Shown here piece after piece: positions 26,487-36,496 of a stretch of 64,000 bases of DNA. The notes under the pieces were generated by a model. That model was given only the letters and a program-made list of their open reading frames with translations. It ran no database searches and was not told the DNA's origin. The DNA comes from an uncultured bacterium (lineage in GTDB: Bacteria > Nitrospirota > Thermodesulfovibrionia > Thermodesulfovibrionales > Dissulfurispiraceae): NCBI GenBank assembly GCA_937949555.1, contig CALEDV010000048.1:17141-81140 (forward strand), given 5' to 3'. The position numbers were made by a program, and so were the translations under genes. Every line of letters starts with the position of its first letter. Position 1 is the first letter of the stretch.

Positions 26487-29420
26487 GTGATTATGGAAAA
26501 ACAAAAGATTCTGATTGTTGATGATATTGCTTTAAATATTCAGGTTCTAAATGAAACCCTTCAGGCAGAATATCAGGTCTTCTTTGCCACAGAAGGTCAT
26601 GAGGCGCTGAAGGTCGCAGAGTCTTTAAATCCCGATATAATCCTTCTGGACATAATGATGCCAGATATAGATGGGTATGAAACCTGCCGTAGGATCAAAC
26701 AACACCCAGTCCTAAAAGATACACCAGTTATATTTATCACAGCCCTTGATGAGGCCCAATACGAGACCACAGGTTTGCATATAGGGGCTGTTGATTATAT
26801 AACCAAACCCTTCAATCCTGAGATAGTCAAGCTCAGAATAAAGAATCATTTAGAACTAAAGAGACATCGGGACATACTGATGAATCTCTCCCACATAGAT
26901 GGACTCACAAATATTGCAAACCGAAGGGCCTTTGATGAGGCATTAGAGAGGGAGTGGCTCAGGGCAAAAAGATCTGGAAGAACACTATCTATTCTTATGT
27001 TGGACATAGACTATTTTAAAAAATTCAACGACACCCTTGGACACGCTGCAGGCGATGAATGCCTCAAGGATGTTGCAAAGACAATCAAAGGGTCCCTAAT
27101 GCGCCCCTCTGATATTGCAGCACGTTATGGCGGAGAAGAGTTTGTATGCCTGCTGCCAGAGACAGATATAAAGGGCGCTATGCACACGGCAGAGAATATA
27201 ATGACAAATATAAAAAGGCTCAATATTCTCCATCCATCATCAGAGATCTGTTCTATAGTAACGGTCAGCATAGGGATAGCCTCTGCCTTACCAACCGATG
27301 ATTCTGACAGCAACGAGCTATTACAATCAGCAGACAAGGCTTTATATGCAGCAAAGAGTTTAGGCAGAAACAGGATTCATGTATCTGGAGATGAAGAAAC
27401 ATCAGGTGCGCCTACTGAGGCAATCTGCCAAGAATTACCCCCTAACACAGAGTTAAAAGAACTTTTGGTTGCTTTTCCTGAAAAAAACCCAAACCCTGTA
27501 ATTTGCATTAATAACAGAGGGACAATATTGTATGGCAACCGAGCCGCCTCTTTGCTTTTCAGTGAATGGTGTTGTTCTCCTGGCAACTGCATCCATGGAG
27601 ACCTTTATAAGTTGCTTGGCAATTTATCGCCCCAGCAGGGAGCCGAACTAAACCTTGGCAACAGGATATATTCCTTCATTGCAGTTCCTGCAAGGGACAA
27701 GGATGCCCTTTTCCTATATGGTATGGACATAACAGAGAGGAAGTATGCAGATGCTGAATTGAAAAGATTAAAGAGCGTTATAGATGAGAGCATTAATATA
27801 GTGTTCATTACAGACTATGAAGGCGTAATAGAGTATATAAACTCCACCTTCACATCAATTACAGGCTATAGCAAGGAGGAGGTGATTGGTCAAAATCCCC
27901 GTATTCTTGCGTCAGGAGAGACCTCTAAGGCTAACTACAAAAACCTTTGGGATACAATCAAGTCAGGGAAAACTTGGAGAGGCATATTCAAGAACAAGAA
28001 AAAGAACGGCGAACTCTACTGGGCTAATGGCTTTATATCTCCAATTAAAAATGAACAAGGCAATATTACGCATTTTATGGCAATCCAAGAGGATATTACA
28101 GAGAAGATGCTTGCAGACGCAAAGCTCAATTATCTAAAAACCCATGACTCGATAACAAGCATCATCAACAGAAACAGATTTGTAGAACTGCTAACGGAAT
28201 CAATTACCTCCCCAGAGAACCCGATTAAGCAGGGAGTGTTGCTTCAAATAAATGTAGATGCCTTTAAACTTATAAATGACACCTATGGATACAGTATAGG
28301 GGATCAATTTCTTAAGAACTTTGCTGATTTTCTCAAAGAACACGCCTCAGAATTAGATCTCAAGAGAATCAGCAGCAGAACAAGTATTATTGGTAGGCTC
28401 GGCGGAGATGAGTTTGCCCTGTTTCTCCCAGATAAAGACGAGCGTGAGGGGGTTCAGATTGCTGAGGAGCTCAGAAGAAAGATAGAAACATACAGATTTC
28501 TTAATGATATGATAAGGGCCACCGCAAGTATTGGCATAGCAGTCTATCCAGAGCAAGGGATTACTACCACAGAACTACTTACCAAGGCAAACGCAGCCAC
28601 AAACAGGGCAAAGGAACTCGGACAAAACCGATGGTATCTCTACAGAGATGAAGACAAATACCTAAAGACAGCGTCCTCAAGCCTTGAAGAAAAGCAGCTA
28701 ATCATTTCTGCTATGGAAGAAGACAGATTTGTTCCCTATTTCCAGCCTATCCTTGACCTTAGAGAAAATAGCATCCATCATTATGAATCCTTAGCAAGAC
28801 TCCTAACCAATGACGGCACTGTGATGCTGCCAAGCTCATTTATATTTACCGCTGAAAGATACGGACTTGTTTCTGGCATAGACAAGATCATTACCCAAAA
28901 AACCATGCAGATACAAGCCGAATTGAGTCGGATTGGCAGAAAGATCTCCTTCAGCATGAACCTATCAGGGAAACACCTTGGCGATGAGAGTATGCTGGAA
29001 TACATAAAACAAATACTTCAGGAGACCGGCGCCAATCCCGAATGCATAGTATTTGAGCTCACTGAAACAGCGGCTATATATGACTTTGCAAAGGCTGTAG
29101 ATTTTGTAAAGGAGTTAAAGAATACGGGATGTAAGTTTTCATTAGATGATTTCGGGGTAGGCTTTACCTCCTTTGTTCATCTTGTAGAGATGTCCGTTGA
29201 TTTTATAAAGATTGACGGCTCTTTTGTAAGAAATCTTCCCAACAGAGAACGAGACAGGGTGCTTGTTAAGGCTATATCGGAAATGGCAAGGGGCTTGGGC
29301 ATTAAAACAATAGCCGAATATGTTGACAAGGAAGAAACCTTAGCGATACTTAAGGATTTAGCTATTGACTATGCACAAGGTTATTATATAGGCAAGCCTG
29401 CTCCTGTATTGATATCCTAA
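26487..29420 (+). CDS. REC-GGDEF-PAS-PAS-GGDEF-EAL c-di-GMP signalling protein
   Basis: The 977-residue soluble protein has a receiver domain (1-120, LLDIMMPDIDG), a first GGDEF domain with active site RYGGEEF and an inhibitory I-site RPSD five residues before it, two PAS-like regions (about 325-405 and 425-545), a second GGDEF domain (RLGGDEF, without an RxxD I-site) and an EAL domain (ESLAR, FELTETAA, SLDDFGVGF, IKIDGSF). All key phosphodiesterase residues appear to be present. It could therefore both make and degrade c-di-GMP, switched by phosphorylation and by PAS ligands. A GTG or the ATG at 26493 may start it. It overlaps the convergent REC-PilZ gene by four bases. Confidence 0.92.
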   Translation: MIMEKQKILIVDDIALNIQVLNETLQAEYQVFFATEGHEALKVAESLNPDIILLDIMMPDIDGYETCRRIKQHPVLKDTPVIFITALDEAQYETTGLHIGAVDYITKPFNPEIVKLRIKNHLELKRHRDILMNLSHIDGLTNIANRRAFDEALEREWLRAKRSGRTLSILMLDIDYFKKFNDTLGHAAGDECLKDVAKTIKGSLMRPSDIAARYGGEEFVCLLPETDIKGAMHTAENIMTNIKRLNILHPSSEICSIVTVSIGIASALPTDDSDSNELLQSADKALYAAKSLGRNRIHVSGDEETSGAPTEAICQELPPNTELKELLVAFPEKNPNPVICINNRGTILYGNRAASLLFSEWCCSPGNCIHGDLYKLLGNLSPQQGAELNLGNRIYSFIAVPARDKDALFLYGMDITERKYADAELKRLKSVIDESINIVFITDYEGVIEYINSTFTSITGYSKEEVIGQNPRILASGETSKANYKNLWDTIKSGKTWRGIFKNKKKNGELYWANGFISPIKNEQGNITHFMAIQEDITEKMLADAKLNYLKTHDSITSIINRNRFVELLTESITSPENPIKQGVLLQINVDAFKLINDTYGYSIGDQFLKNFADFLKEHASELDLKRISSRTSIIGRLGGDEFALFLPDKDEREGVQIAEELRRKIETYRFLNDMIRATASIGIAVYPEQGITTTELLTKANAATNRAKELGQNRWYLYRDEDKYLKTASSSLEEKQLIISAMEEDRFVPYFQPILDLRENSIHHYESLARLLTNDGTVMLPSSFIFTAERYGLVSGIDKIITQKTMQIQAELSRIGRKISFSMNLSGKHLGDESMLEYIKQILQETGANPECIVFELTETAAIYDFAKAVDFVKELKNTGCKFSLDDFGVGFTSFVHLVEMSVDFIKIDGSFVRNLPNRERDRVLVKAISEMARGLGIKTIAEYVDKEETLAILKDLAIDYAQGYYIGKPAPVLIS

Positions 29421-30142
29421 AGACGAGACTTTATATCCTCCACCACCTCTTTTAGCTTGTCCCTCTTCTGGGGGTCTAGGTCTGTGAATTTCACCGCAAA
29501 CCTGACCTTCTTTGAGGCTGGATCTATATCTACAGCTTGTATTCTTATAACTATAGCCTCAACTGATAAGGGATCAGGGGTCTCAAAAGAGGCAGGGAAA
29601 ACCACATGGATTTTGTCAAGGATCTGAGGCATTGGGTTGTTTCTTGATAGATTGGCTAAAACTCCTCCGAGGCTTATGTCTATTATCTCCCCCTCCGATG
29701 AGTTGTCTCCAAAAAGGAAAGTAAGTTTTCCTAACAGCCCTTGTCTTGAGAACTCCCTACGATCAAACTTTTCATCAAACTCTGCAATCTTCCTCAACAA
29801 TCCATCTATGGTAAAGGGCATGTTTATATATCCATCAGCGCCCTTTTGCAGCGCAAATATGACTGCTTCTTTATCGCCTTTAGCAGCCATTACCAACGAA
29901 AAGATCCTTTTCTTACTGCTCTTGCTGCTTATCATATTCAAGAGTTCTTTGATCCTAATTTGCCTATCAGTAACATCAATTATTACAAGGTCATAACTCT
30001 TTTCCTGTAATTTTATTAGAGCGTCCTCGTTATCAGCAGAGTCGTCGATATCTATATCTTTATAGGCCTTTTCAATGCCAAACTTAATGAAATTTCGCCT
30101 CTCACCATCACTGTCAACCACAAGTATCCTTATCTTTTCCAC
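29417..30142 (-). CDS. Receiver-PilZ protein (c-di-GMP effector)
   Basis: The 241-residue protein has an N-terminal receiver-like domain (VVDSDGERRNF, YDLVIIDVTDRQ) and a C-terminal PilZ domain with the c-di-GMP-binding arms RREFSRQ near residue 133 and IDISLGGV near 160. It therefore couples phosphorylation and c-di-GMP binding. The receiver has DSD in place of the usual acidic pair but keeps the phosphoacceptor Asp in IIDV. It lies tail to tail with the GGDEF/EAL protein, a sensible source and sink of its ligand. Confidence 0.85.
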   Translation of the reverse strand: MEKIRILVVDSDGERRNFIKFGIEKAYKDIDIDDSADNEDALIKLQEKSYDLVIIDVTDRQIRIKELLNMISSKSSKKRIFSLVMAAKGDKEAVIFALQKGADGYINMPFTIDGLLRKIAEFDEKFDRREFSRQGLLGKLTFLFGDNSSEGEIIDISLGGVLANLSRNNPMPQILDKIHVVFPASFETPDPLSVEAIVIRIQAVDIDPASKKVRFAVKFTDLDPQKRDKLKEVVEDIKSRL

Positions 30143-30678
30143 TACTTATATCTCTGCACCTCAAACCTGAACATCTCAACCTCCTTATCTTCAGGGTCAA
30201 TGCCTGCCTTCATCTTGGCAATTCTCAACTGCTCTTGCACTGTATTTACTCCCTCAAGGGCAGGCAGCAGAAGCCCTCTCCTGAATCCCTTAGAGACGAT
30301 TACGCCATATTTATTAGGGTCCAGCTCAGATATATCGCTTATCTTCTCTGGCTTAGACAACACATCCACAGAAACAGTCAGATCCTTGAGCTCTGAGGGC
30401 TCAAGCTTTGGGAAACGAGGATCCTCAGTGGCAGCAGCAATCGCGTTTCTAAGTATCTCCTCATAGATACTTCCTGTAGAAGGGACAAAGGTGCCAATGC
30501 ATCCTCTGAGTTGACCATGCTTCTTTAGGGACACAAAAACACCAGCCCTCTCTCTGAAATCCTCAGGCAATGTATCAGGCACCTCAAGCACCCTACCTTC
30601 TTTAATATAAGCCTCAATAGCCCTTCTTGCCAATTCAGGATAAACAGAACCACCTCCCCGCTTAAGGGCATCCTTCAT
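30142..30678 (-). CDS. AMMECR1 domain protein (AmmeMemoRadiSam protein A)
   Basis: The 178-residue protein is a single AMMECR1 domain with the signature HGQLRGCIGTFVPSTGSIYE and the segments NAIAAATEDPRFPKL and LTVSVDVLSKPEKI. In bacteria it often occurs with a Memo-like protein and a radical SAM enzyme (the AmmeMemoRadiSam system), whose activity is not settled. Those partners are absent here. It overlaps the genes on both sides by one to four bases within a minus-strand operon. Confidence 0.9.
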   Translation of the reverse strand: MKDALKRGGGSVYPELARRAIEAYIKEGRVLEVPDTLPEDFRERAGVFVSLKKHGQLRGCIGTFVPSTGSIYEEILRNAIAAATEDPRFPKLEPSELKDLTVSVDVLSKPEKISDISELDPNKYGVIVSKGFRRGLLLPALEGVNTVQEQLRIAKMKAGIDPEDKEVEMFRFEVQRYK

Positions 30679-31658
30679 CTATTCCTCCTAAGAGAATACT
30701 CTGCCAAAGAAATAAGCCTTTGCTTCTCTATGCTGTCATCAAAGACCTTCAGAGTATCCTTAGCCTCATCCACAAATCTTGAGGCAATCTCCATTGCACC
30801 TGAAATGCAATCATACTTTGTAAGTAATTGGGTTATCCGTCGTAACTCCTTCACCCTGTTTTTTCCCCTTGAGGAGCCTCTAACTATACTGCTTATCTCC
30901 AGCTTCTCAGTCTCTTGAGCCCTCTGTAAAAGCAATATCAAGGGCATAGTGATCTTCCCCTCTTCAAGGTCCTTTCCAATCTTTTTACCAAGTCTGCCCT
31001 GGTCTGCAGAGTAGTCAAGCACATCATCAACTACCTGAAAGGCTATGCCCGTATTTAACCCAAAGCTATGAAGCCTCTGCTGAATATCCTTGGAGCATCC
31101 TGATAAGATTGCCCCTATCTTGCACGCAGCGGCAATAAGCACCCCAGTCTTTGCTGAGATTATCCTGTAATAATCCTCAATGGTTATTTCAGGGTTTGAG
31201 GTCCTTTCAAGTTGAAGTATCTCTCCTTCGGTCATCTGTGTAGTAGCCTCAGAGAGCGCCTCCATGATAGACTGGTTCCTTTGCTGTACTGCTAACCTGA
31301 GGGCATTTGAGTAGAGATAATCCCCTACAAGTATTACCGTTTGATTACCCCACTGAGAATTTGCAGAGGGTTTCCCACGCCTCGTCTCAGCGCCATCAAT
31401 CACATCATCATGAAGCAGCGAGGCCGTGTGTATTGCCTCAATTATTGCTGCAAGGATAAACCTGTTTTCGCACCTTCCTCCGCACAGATCAGAACTAAGC
31501 AGCAGAAAAAGGGGTCGCAGCCTCTTACCCCCGCTTTTTAGAATATGGAATCCAATAGCAGGCAGCAAGGAAGAGGCGCTCTGAAAAATACCTAAAAGCT
31601 CCGCCTCCACCTTGTGGAGTTCTTCTGTAAATGGGGCAAACACCTCTAAGCCTTTCAT
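30675..31658 (-). CDS. Polyprenyl (octaprenyl-type) diphosphate synthase
   Basis: The protein of about 327 residues is a trans-isoprenyl diphosphate synthase with the first Asp-rich motif LLHDDVIDGAETRRGKPS and the second VVDDVLDYSADQGRLGK. It condenses isopentenyl units into long chains for quinone side chains. ATG 31658 overlaps the mtnA stop (TGATG); the track's GTG start is three codons upstream. Chain length cannot be read directly from the sequence. Confidence 0.88.
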   Translation of the reverse strand: MKGLEVFAPFTEELHKVEAELLGIFQSASSLLPAIGFHILKSGGKRLRPLFLLLSSDLCGGRCENRFILAAIIEAIHTASLLHDDVIDGAETRRGKPSANSQWGNQTVILVGDYLYSNALRLAVQQRNQSIMEALSEATTQMTEGEILQLERTSNPEITIEDYYRIISAKTGVLIAAACKIGAILSGCSKDIQQRLHSFGLNTGIAFQVVDDVLDYSADQGRLGKKIGKDLEEGKITMPLILLLQRAQETEKLEISSIVRGSSRGKNRVKELRRITQLLTKYDCISGAMEIASRFVDEAKDTLKVFDDSIEKQRLISLAEYSLRRNR

Positions 31659-32686
31659 CAAAGCCACGCAAGATTTTGCAGTTCTTGAGGCTTAAATATG
31701 CCCTTTTCTGTCAAAAAGGCAGTAACATACTGGGCAGGAGTTACATCAAAGGCATAATTTAATGCCTTTACACCCTCAGGCGCTATCCTCTTGCCCTGAA
31801 TAGTCGTTACCTCCTCAGGACTGCGCTGTTCAATAGCAATGTCTTCTCCCTTAGACATAGCAAAATCTATACTGCTTGTAGGGGCCGCTACATAAAAAGG
31901 AATCCCGTGCTCTTTACACAGAACCGCCAGGGTGTATGTGCCAATCTTATTAGCCACATCGCCGTTAATCGTTGTCCTATCTGTGCCTACAATAGCGAGA
32001 TTAATCATGCCCCTATTCATAAGCCACCCCGCAGAATTATCAGTAATTAGGGTTACATCAATACCACACTGCATCAGTTCCCATGCAGTGAGTCTTGCCC
32101 CTTGAAGCACTGGCCTTGTTTCATCGGCAAAAACCTTAAATCTCTTTCCCTGTTCCTTTGCAACAAGCATAGGCGCCGTAGCAGTGCCATATCCTCCTGT
32201 AGCGAGGGCGCCCGCATTACAATGGGTTAAAATACCATAGCCTTCCTTTATAATTGAGGCTCCATATTGCCCAATCTTTCTGTTTGCCTCCACATCCTCC
32301 CTGTGTATCTTTAGCGCCTCTTCAATGAGCATTTCCTTCAGTTCCTGAGTCCCAAGCCCCGAGTTAGCAAGCAACAGGGAATCCATCCTCTTCATAGCCC
32401 ATTCAATATTTACTGCCGTAGGACGAGTTGCGATCATAGCATCCATTACCTTTTTCATAACCCTGTAAAAACCAGCGAAGTAACTTGCCTTTTGCTGTGA
32501 AGCTGCTAAGGCTACACCCATAGCTGCAGCAATCCCTATAGCAGGAGCACCCCTGATAGATAGATTTCTGATAGCCTCCACTACAGCAAGATAATCGTTA
32601 CACTCTATGTAACGCACCTCCAGAGGAAGAGCCCTTTGGTCAAGGATTAGCACCCTATCCTCTTTCCACTCTATAGCCTTTACCAT
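31658..32686 (-). CDS. mtnA: S-methyl-5-thioribose-1-phosphate isomerase
   Basis: The 342-residue MtnA converts methylthioribose-1-phosphate to methylthioribulose-1-phosphate in methionine salvage. The motifs [34 protein letters not shown] (catalytic Cys), [20 protein letters not shown] and the catalytic Asp in [20 protein letters not shown] are all present. ATG 32686 is preceded by gggaga, so I prefer it to the track's start five codons upstream. No other salvage genes are adjacent. Confidence 0.94.
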   Translation of the reverse strand: MVKAIEWKEDRVLILDQRALPLEVRYIECNDYLAVVEAIRNLSIRGAPAIGIAAAMGVALAASQQKASYFAGFYRVMKKVMDAMIATRPTAVNIEWAMKRMDSLLLANSGLGTQELKEMLIEEALKIHREDVEANRKIGQYGASIIKEGYGILTHCNAGALATGGYGTATAPMLVAKEQGKRFKVFADETRPVLQGARLTAWELMQCGIDVTLITDNSAGWLMNRGMINLAIVGTDRTTINGDVANKIGTYTLAVLCKEHGIPFYVAAPTSSIDFAMSKGEDIAIEQRSPEEVTTIQGKRIAPEGVKALNYAFDVTPAQYVTAFLTEKGIFKPQELQNLAWL

Positions 32687-32818
32687 AAGTTCTCCCTTCA
32701 ATTACATTCATGAACCCACAGGGCATGATAGATTTTATCTTAGTCCTATAAATAAAACCTCAGCAGGACAAAAAAAATCAAGGAGCAGGTCTCTTAATCT
32801 AAAGGTTCAAGGCAAACA

Positions 32819-32857
32819 AAAAGGCAAAGGGTTTATAAAATATCCCTTTGCCTTTTA
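32819..32857 (-). terminator. Terminator after the chemoreceptor gene (bidirectional)
   Basis: A long stem AAAAGGCAAAGGG / CCCTTTGCCTTTT encloses an AT-rich loop, with T or A tracts on both sides. It lies 16 bases beyond the chemoreceptor stop, as expected for an intrinsic terminator. Confidence 0.8.
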
Positions 32858-32873
32858 AAAAACCAAAGAGGGC

Positions 32874-34658
32874 CTAGTCCCTTGTCCTAAAGCCAGACAC
32901 AGACTGCTTGAGCTGCTCTGCTACCTTTGTAAGATTATTCACCTCCTGCATCACATCTTCAGACATATTTTCCATCTCCTGAGCAATTGCAGAGGTCTTC
33001 TCAATATTTCTCGCCACCTCTTCCGACGCAGCAGACTGTTCATCCACAGCCGTGGCTATCTGTGTTATCTGATCCCTCACCCTCTCAACGGCCTCTACAA
33101 TATGATTTAAGGCATCGCCAACTTCCCTTATATAATCTGTTGCCTTTGTAACCTGCCCAGAGGCATCTTCCATAGATTTTGTGGTCTGCTCTGATTCTAT
33201 CTGTACAGCACTTATTTTTTCAGATATCTCAGCGGTAGCCTTTATAGTCCTTTCTGCAAGTTTCCTAACCTCATCGGCAACCACGGCAAATCCCCTACCC
33301 TGCTCTCCTGCCCTTGCAGCCTCTATTGCAGCATTCAGGGCAAGTAGATTTGTCTGGTCTGCTATATCTTTAATAACAGTAACGATATCACCTATTTCAC
33401 CCACCCTGTTATTGAGCTTATCAACCATTGATGCAAGTTCCACCGTAGATGTATAGACCCCGTTTACGGTATTTACAGCGCCGTCGGCCACATTTTTACC
33501 CTTATTAGCAGTCTCCATTGCCTCTGCAGAGGTCTCTGAGGCCACTGAGGCATTCCTTGCAATATCCGTAATGGTTTGGCTCATTTCCTCAGCGGCAGTA
33601 GCAATCTGTGATGCCTGCATGGACTGATTTTTAGCACCCTCAGTAGTCTTTAATGAACGATTTTTCAATACCTCTACGCTTGCAACCACATCTTTTGCAG
33701 AAATAAATACGCCCTTGATCATTCCGTTAAAGGAATCAGTCATTGCGTTCATCTGAGCAATAGTCTGCCCTATGTCATCGGTATTTTTTGTCTCAAGTTT
33801 TGTGGTAAGGTCACCACCTGCAATCTTATGAAGCGCCTCTCTAATGTTGCCTACAGGCACAATGGCAAGCTTCTTTACGAGCATATAGATAAGAACAATC
33901 AAAACCAGAATAATTACTGAGCCAAGCATAAGCGTCTGTATTAATGTAGTTGCGATTGCCGACTGCATGGGCTTAAGATCAGCAAGTATCTCAAAGGCTC
34001 CCCTCTGTTCGCCCACAGACCAACCTTCCATCTTGATGCCCAGGGGATCAAATCCCTTGCCCTCAGGATAATCCTTTTCCGTACCATGGCACAACATACA
34101 CTCTTGAGTAAGTGTAATTGGTCGCATATATCGAAGCACATTCTTCTCTTTGTCCACTATCCACAACTCTTCAAGCTTATTTGAAGACATCTTCTGGAGC
34201 ATATCCCTCTCAATAGGATCAGCCTCATTTGCCTTGTTTCGAGCTTGGACCCTCGGCACTCTAAATTGGTATCCAACCTTCTCAGCATCTGCCTTTGCTA
34301 CGGACCATGAGGCAACAATAGGAATTGTGTAATAGTAATCTGCTTCCCTCGCCTTTTGAATAATCTCATCTTGGTTTTTTGCACCACCAATCTTGTCCCT
34401 AATGTCCTTCAAAAGCCTTGAGTCCTCGAAGGCGTTGTGCTTAGCCCTCAATCCTGCAATAAACTGCCTCGTATTCTCGGACTGTAAGGTAACAGCCCTT
34501 GCCTTTGAAATGATGTTAGCCATTTCTCTCTCTTCAATCTTAGACTTGATGAAGAAGAAGTTGATCATGTAACTGACAATAAAACTGATAACAACAAGGA
34601 TAATAATCTTTGTACCAAAATTCACTCCCTGCATAAAACCTCCCTCTGTCTCTCCCAT
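32874..34658 (-). CDS. Methyl-accepting chemotaxis protein with heme-type (CxxCH) DUF3365 sensor
   Basis: The 594-residue receptor has a first membrane helix (about 16-34) and a periplasmic domain with [19 protein letters not shown] and [11 protein letters not shown], typical of the DUF3365/Tll0287-like family where CxxCH binds a c-type heme. A second membrane helix (about 240-262), HAMP and the MCP signalling domain with [20 protein letters not shown] follow. It probably senses redox state or a gas through heme. Starts at 34658 (aaggag site) or at the ATG eight codons later (gggaggt site) are both possible. A short hydrophilic tail follows the signalling domain. Confidence 0.9.
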   Translation of the reverse strand: MGETEGGFMQGVNFGTKIIILVVISFIVSYMINFFFIKSKIEEREMANIISKARAVTLQSENTRQFIAGLRAKHNAFEDSRLLKDIRDKIGGAKNQDEIIQKAREADYYYTIPIVASWSVAKADAEKVGYQFRVPRVQARNKANEADPIERDMLQKMSSNKLEELWIVDKEKNVLRYMRPITLTQECMLCHGTEKDYPEGKGFDPLGIKMEGWSVGEQRGAFEILADLKPMQSAIATTLIQTLMLGSVIILVLIVLIYMLVKKLAIVPVGNIREALHKIAGGDLTTKLETKNTDDIGQTIAQMNAMTDSFNGMIKGVFISAKDVVASVEVLKNRSLKTTEGAKNQSMQASQIATAAEEMSQTITDIARNASVASETSAEAMETANKGKNVADGAVNTVNGVYTSTVELASMVDKLNNRVGEIGDIVTVIKDIADQTNLLALNAAIEAARAGEQGRGFAVVADEVRKLAERTIKATAEISEKISAVQIESEQTTKSMEDASGQVTKATDYIREVGDALNHIVEAVERVRDQITQIATAVDEQSAASEEVARNIEKTSAIAQEMENMSEDVMQEVNNLTKVAEQLKQSVSGFRTRD

Positions 34659-34728
34659 TTTATCTCCTTATTTTTTAGGATAAACAATAATTGCGTTTAC
34701 AATAGGTCTCAAAGTGGAGGTTATTTTA

Positions 34729-35015
34729 CTACGCTACATTTTTTTTATTCCACCCCTCATAAAAATATTTTCGATAAAGGGACAGACCATCAATAAAGCG
34801 CTGCAGTAGGATACGCCATTGTCAGTAGCGGCTTAATTTGTCCGCTCGTTGTTATACCATAAGATGAAAATGAACAAATCAATGTCAATCTGGATTTTCT
34901 CTAAGGAGCTATAGAACTTCTTGCGAAAAGCCACTTCGTAGAATCCTTGCTGAACAGTATGAATAAGTCGCTCAACGGCTACATTGGTCCTTGGAATGCC
35001 TAACCTTACTCTTCC
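34729..35015 (-). pseudogene. Degenerate transposase C-terminus (rve/IS481-like)
   Basis: On the minus strand the reading frame gives GIPRTNVAVERLIHTVQQGF, then YEVAFRKKFYSSLEKIQIDI and ILWYNNERTN. This is the end of an integrase-core DDE transposase (PRTNG.VERF...SLEELQ.DLD...YNNERPH). A stop follows directly, and the final segment LLQRFIDGLSLYRKYFYEGW continues in another frame, so the copy is broken by at least one frameshift and one stop. Upstream sequence is only weakly recognisable up to MITE copy B. The ORF at 35016-35225 is not a functional gene. Confidence 0.75.
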
Positions 35016-35136
35016 CTACGCTATTGTCTTTGAGGCACAGAAAAAGTTCCTGTGGGCAGCTCTCAGGATAACCGAACATACTTTAACTGCTAAGCAATCT
35101 GATTTTACCAATTGATAAAAAGCAGAAATCAGCCCA

Positions 35137-35338
35137 AAGTTGCCCATAGAAACCTGTAAGAGCAAGAGGGCATGCCTGAAAGCCTTTATACTGCCACAGG
35201 GTTTATTAAAAGGGCCATAGGTCATTCAGTCACCAAGAGGTGATTAGTTTGGCATTGTCTGTGAAGGTCCAGAGGTCTCGTAAAAAGGGGTGGCAATAAA
35301 GCCCTTTCAGCACACCCTCTTACTCCTATCGGCAATTT
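35137..35338. repeat. MITE-like element, copy B (about 202 bp)
   Basis: This is the second copy of the element at 21099-21301, with the same inverted-repeat ends and long identical blocks, for example gggcatgcctgaaagccttt and cagcacaccctcttactcct. Divergence is concentrated in the middle. As with copy A, it ends a short distance before a TTGACA box (35356-35361) and a downstream gene start. Confidence 0.75.
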
Positions 35339-35392
35339 AAGGATCAGGCAGTAAATTGACATAAAAGCAACCGTTGTGATAAGTTGTTAGCC

Positions 35393-35641
35393 ATGTTTTT
35401 TAAAAAAGCTAAACCTGAAGATAACCCTTCTGAGGATGCACAACTCAGAGAGAGGTTGTTGCTTTTGATAGAGGAGATAGAGAACCTCAGGAAGATAACG
35501 GAGAGCAAACTCCGTTACCTTGAGGAAAATGTGGAGACTCGGATCATAGAGCTTGAGAGCAAATTAGAAACCCTTGAGGAGAGACTTCATATTCTAAACC
35601 AGGTGCTTTTAGGTCTAGATCCATCAAGGCGTTTGAATTAA
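35393..35641 (+). CDS. Small coiled-coil protein
   Basis: The protein is 82 residues from ATG 35393 (the track begins three codons upstream at TTG). Nearly the whole length is charged heptad sequence (LIEEIENLRKITESKLRYLE and IIELESKLETLEERLHILN), predicting an alpha-helical coiled coil. There is no signal peptide or known domain. It ends two bases before tRNA-Gly, so it may be transcribed with it. Function unknown. Confidence 0.6.
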   Translation: MFFKKAKPEDNPSEDAQLRERLLLLIEEIENLRKITESKLRYLEENVETRIIELESKLETLEERLHILNQVLLGLDPSRRLN

Positions 35642-35642
35642 T

Positions 35643-35715
35643 GCGGGTGTAGCTCAGTTGGTAGAGCACAACCTTGCCAAGGTTGGGGTCGCGGGTTCGA
35701 ATCCCGTCGCCCGCT
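35643..35715 (+). tRNA. tRNA-Gly (anticodon GCC)
   Basis: The 73-nt cloverleaf has acceptor stem GCGGGTG/CGCCCGC, D-arm GCTCAGTTGGTAGAGC, anticodon loop TTGCCAA in stem CAACC/GGTTG, and T-arm GCGGGTTCGAATCCCGT. CCA is not encoded. It lies immediately after the coiled-coil gene and close to mobile element remnants. Confidence 0.97.
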
Positions 35716-35770
35716 TTTATTATAAGTAAGAATCAAAGTCTTACGGCAATATAATCCTGCCCTAATCTCC

Positions 35771-36496
35771 ATGATAGAGAAGACAAGAATAATTGAAAAC
35801 CCCTCAAGTCAATCAGAACTTGATAATGCCAAGAAAATCGCCAAAAATGTTCTAAAGAGCAGGAGTTTTCATCAGGTGCTCAGTGAATCTATAAGCCAAG
35901 ATACTGAGAATCCACTTGCAAAGTTTGGTGGTGCCCCAGCACAGTCTCCTATAAGGGACAATGCCTCCTCCAGCGCTGATTATGAGAAGATTATTAATGT
36001 GGTCTTCAAACACGAAGGCAGGGGCTTTGTAAAGGAGGATGCGGGCAGGGAGTCTTCAAAATTCGGCATCCTTCAAGGCACTGCCCGTCAGTATGGGTAT
36101 ACTGGCGACATAGCCTCAATGACTAAGGAGGATGCGGAGAGGATATACAAAAAACTTTGGGATAAATCTGGGGCAAATACATTGCCATATCCCCTGAGTC
36201 TCGTTCATTTTGACACCTATGTTAACAGCCCTGCTGCTGCCCGTAGGATGCTTCAGAAATCCCAGGGCGATGTAGAGGTTTATCTATCTTTGAGGCAGGA
36301 GAGGTATGACAGGCTTGCTGAACTCAGACCTGAAAGGTTTGCAAGGTATAAGAAGGGGTGGGCAAATAGGATAAACAACCTCCGCACCCTGATATCAGAG
36401 GATCGAACAAACAACTCCATTGCTTCTAATCCTCTTCAGATTAACAGTGTTGCCTCCAATGCCACCCCGGCAAACTGGGACAAAAGGCTATTTTAG
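35771..36496 (+). CDS. Lysozyme-like peptidoglycan hydrolase (GH108-like)
   Basis: The 241-residue protein has a central domain (about 75-215): IINVVFKHEGRGFVKEDAGR with a candidate catalytic Glu, SSKFGILQGTARQYG, and VHFDTYVNSPAAARRML, followed by LRQERYDRLAELRPERFARY. This order is that of glycosyl hydrolase family 108/secretion-activator proteins that cleave peptidoglycan. No signal peptide is present; the first 70 residues are polar. A cell-wall or phage-derived lysin role is inferred. It overlaps dapB convergently by nine bases. Confidence 0.65.
   Translation: MIEKTRIIENPSSQSELDNAKKIAKNVLKSRSFHQVLSESISQDTENPLAKFGGAPAQSPIRDNASSSADYEKIINVVFKHEGRGFVKEDAGRESSKFGILQGTARQYGYTGDIASMTKEDAERIYKKLWDKSGANTLPYPLSLVHFDTYVNSPAAARRMLQKSQGDVEVYLSLRQERYDRLAELRPERFARYKKGWANRINNLRTLISEDRTNNSIASNPLQINSVASNATPANWDKRLF

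Noticed and set aside
35016-35225. 69-residue minus-strand ORF
   Set aside because: It crosses the boundary of MITE copy B and the transposase relic and has no ribosome site. It is a chance frame through repeats.
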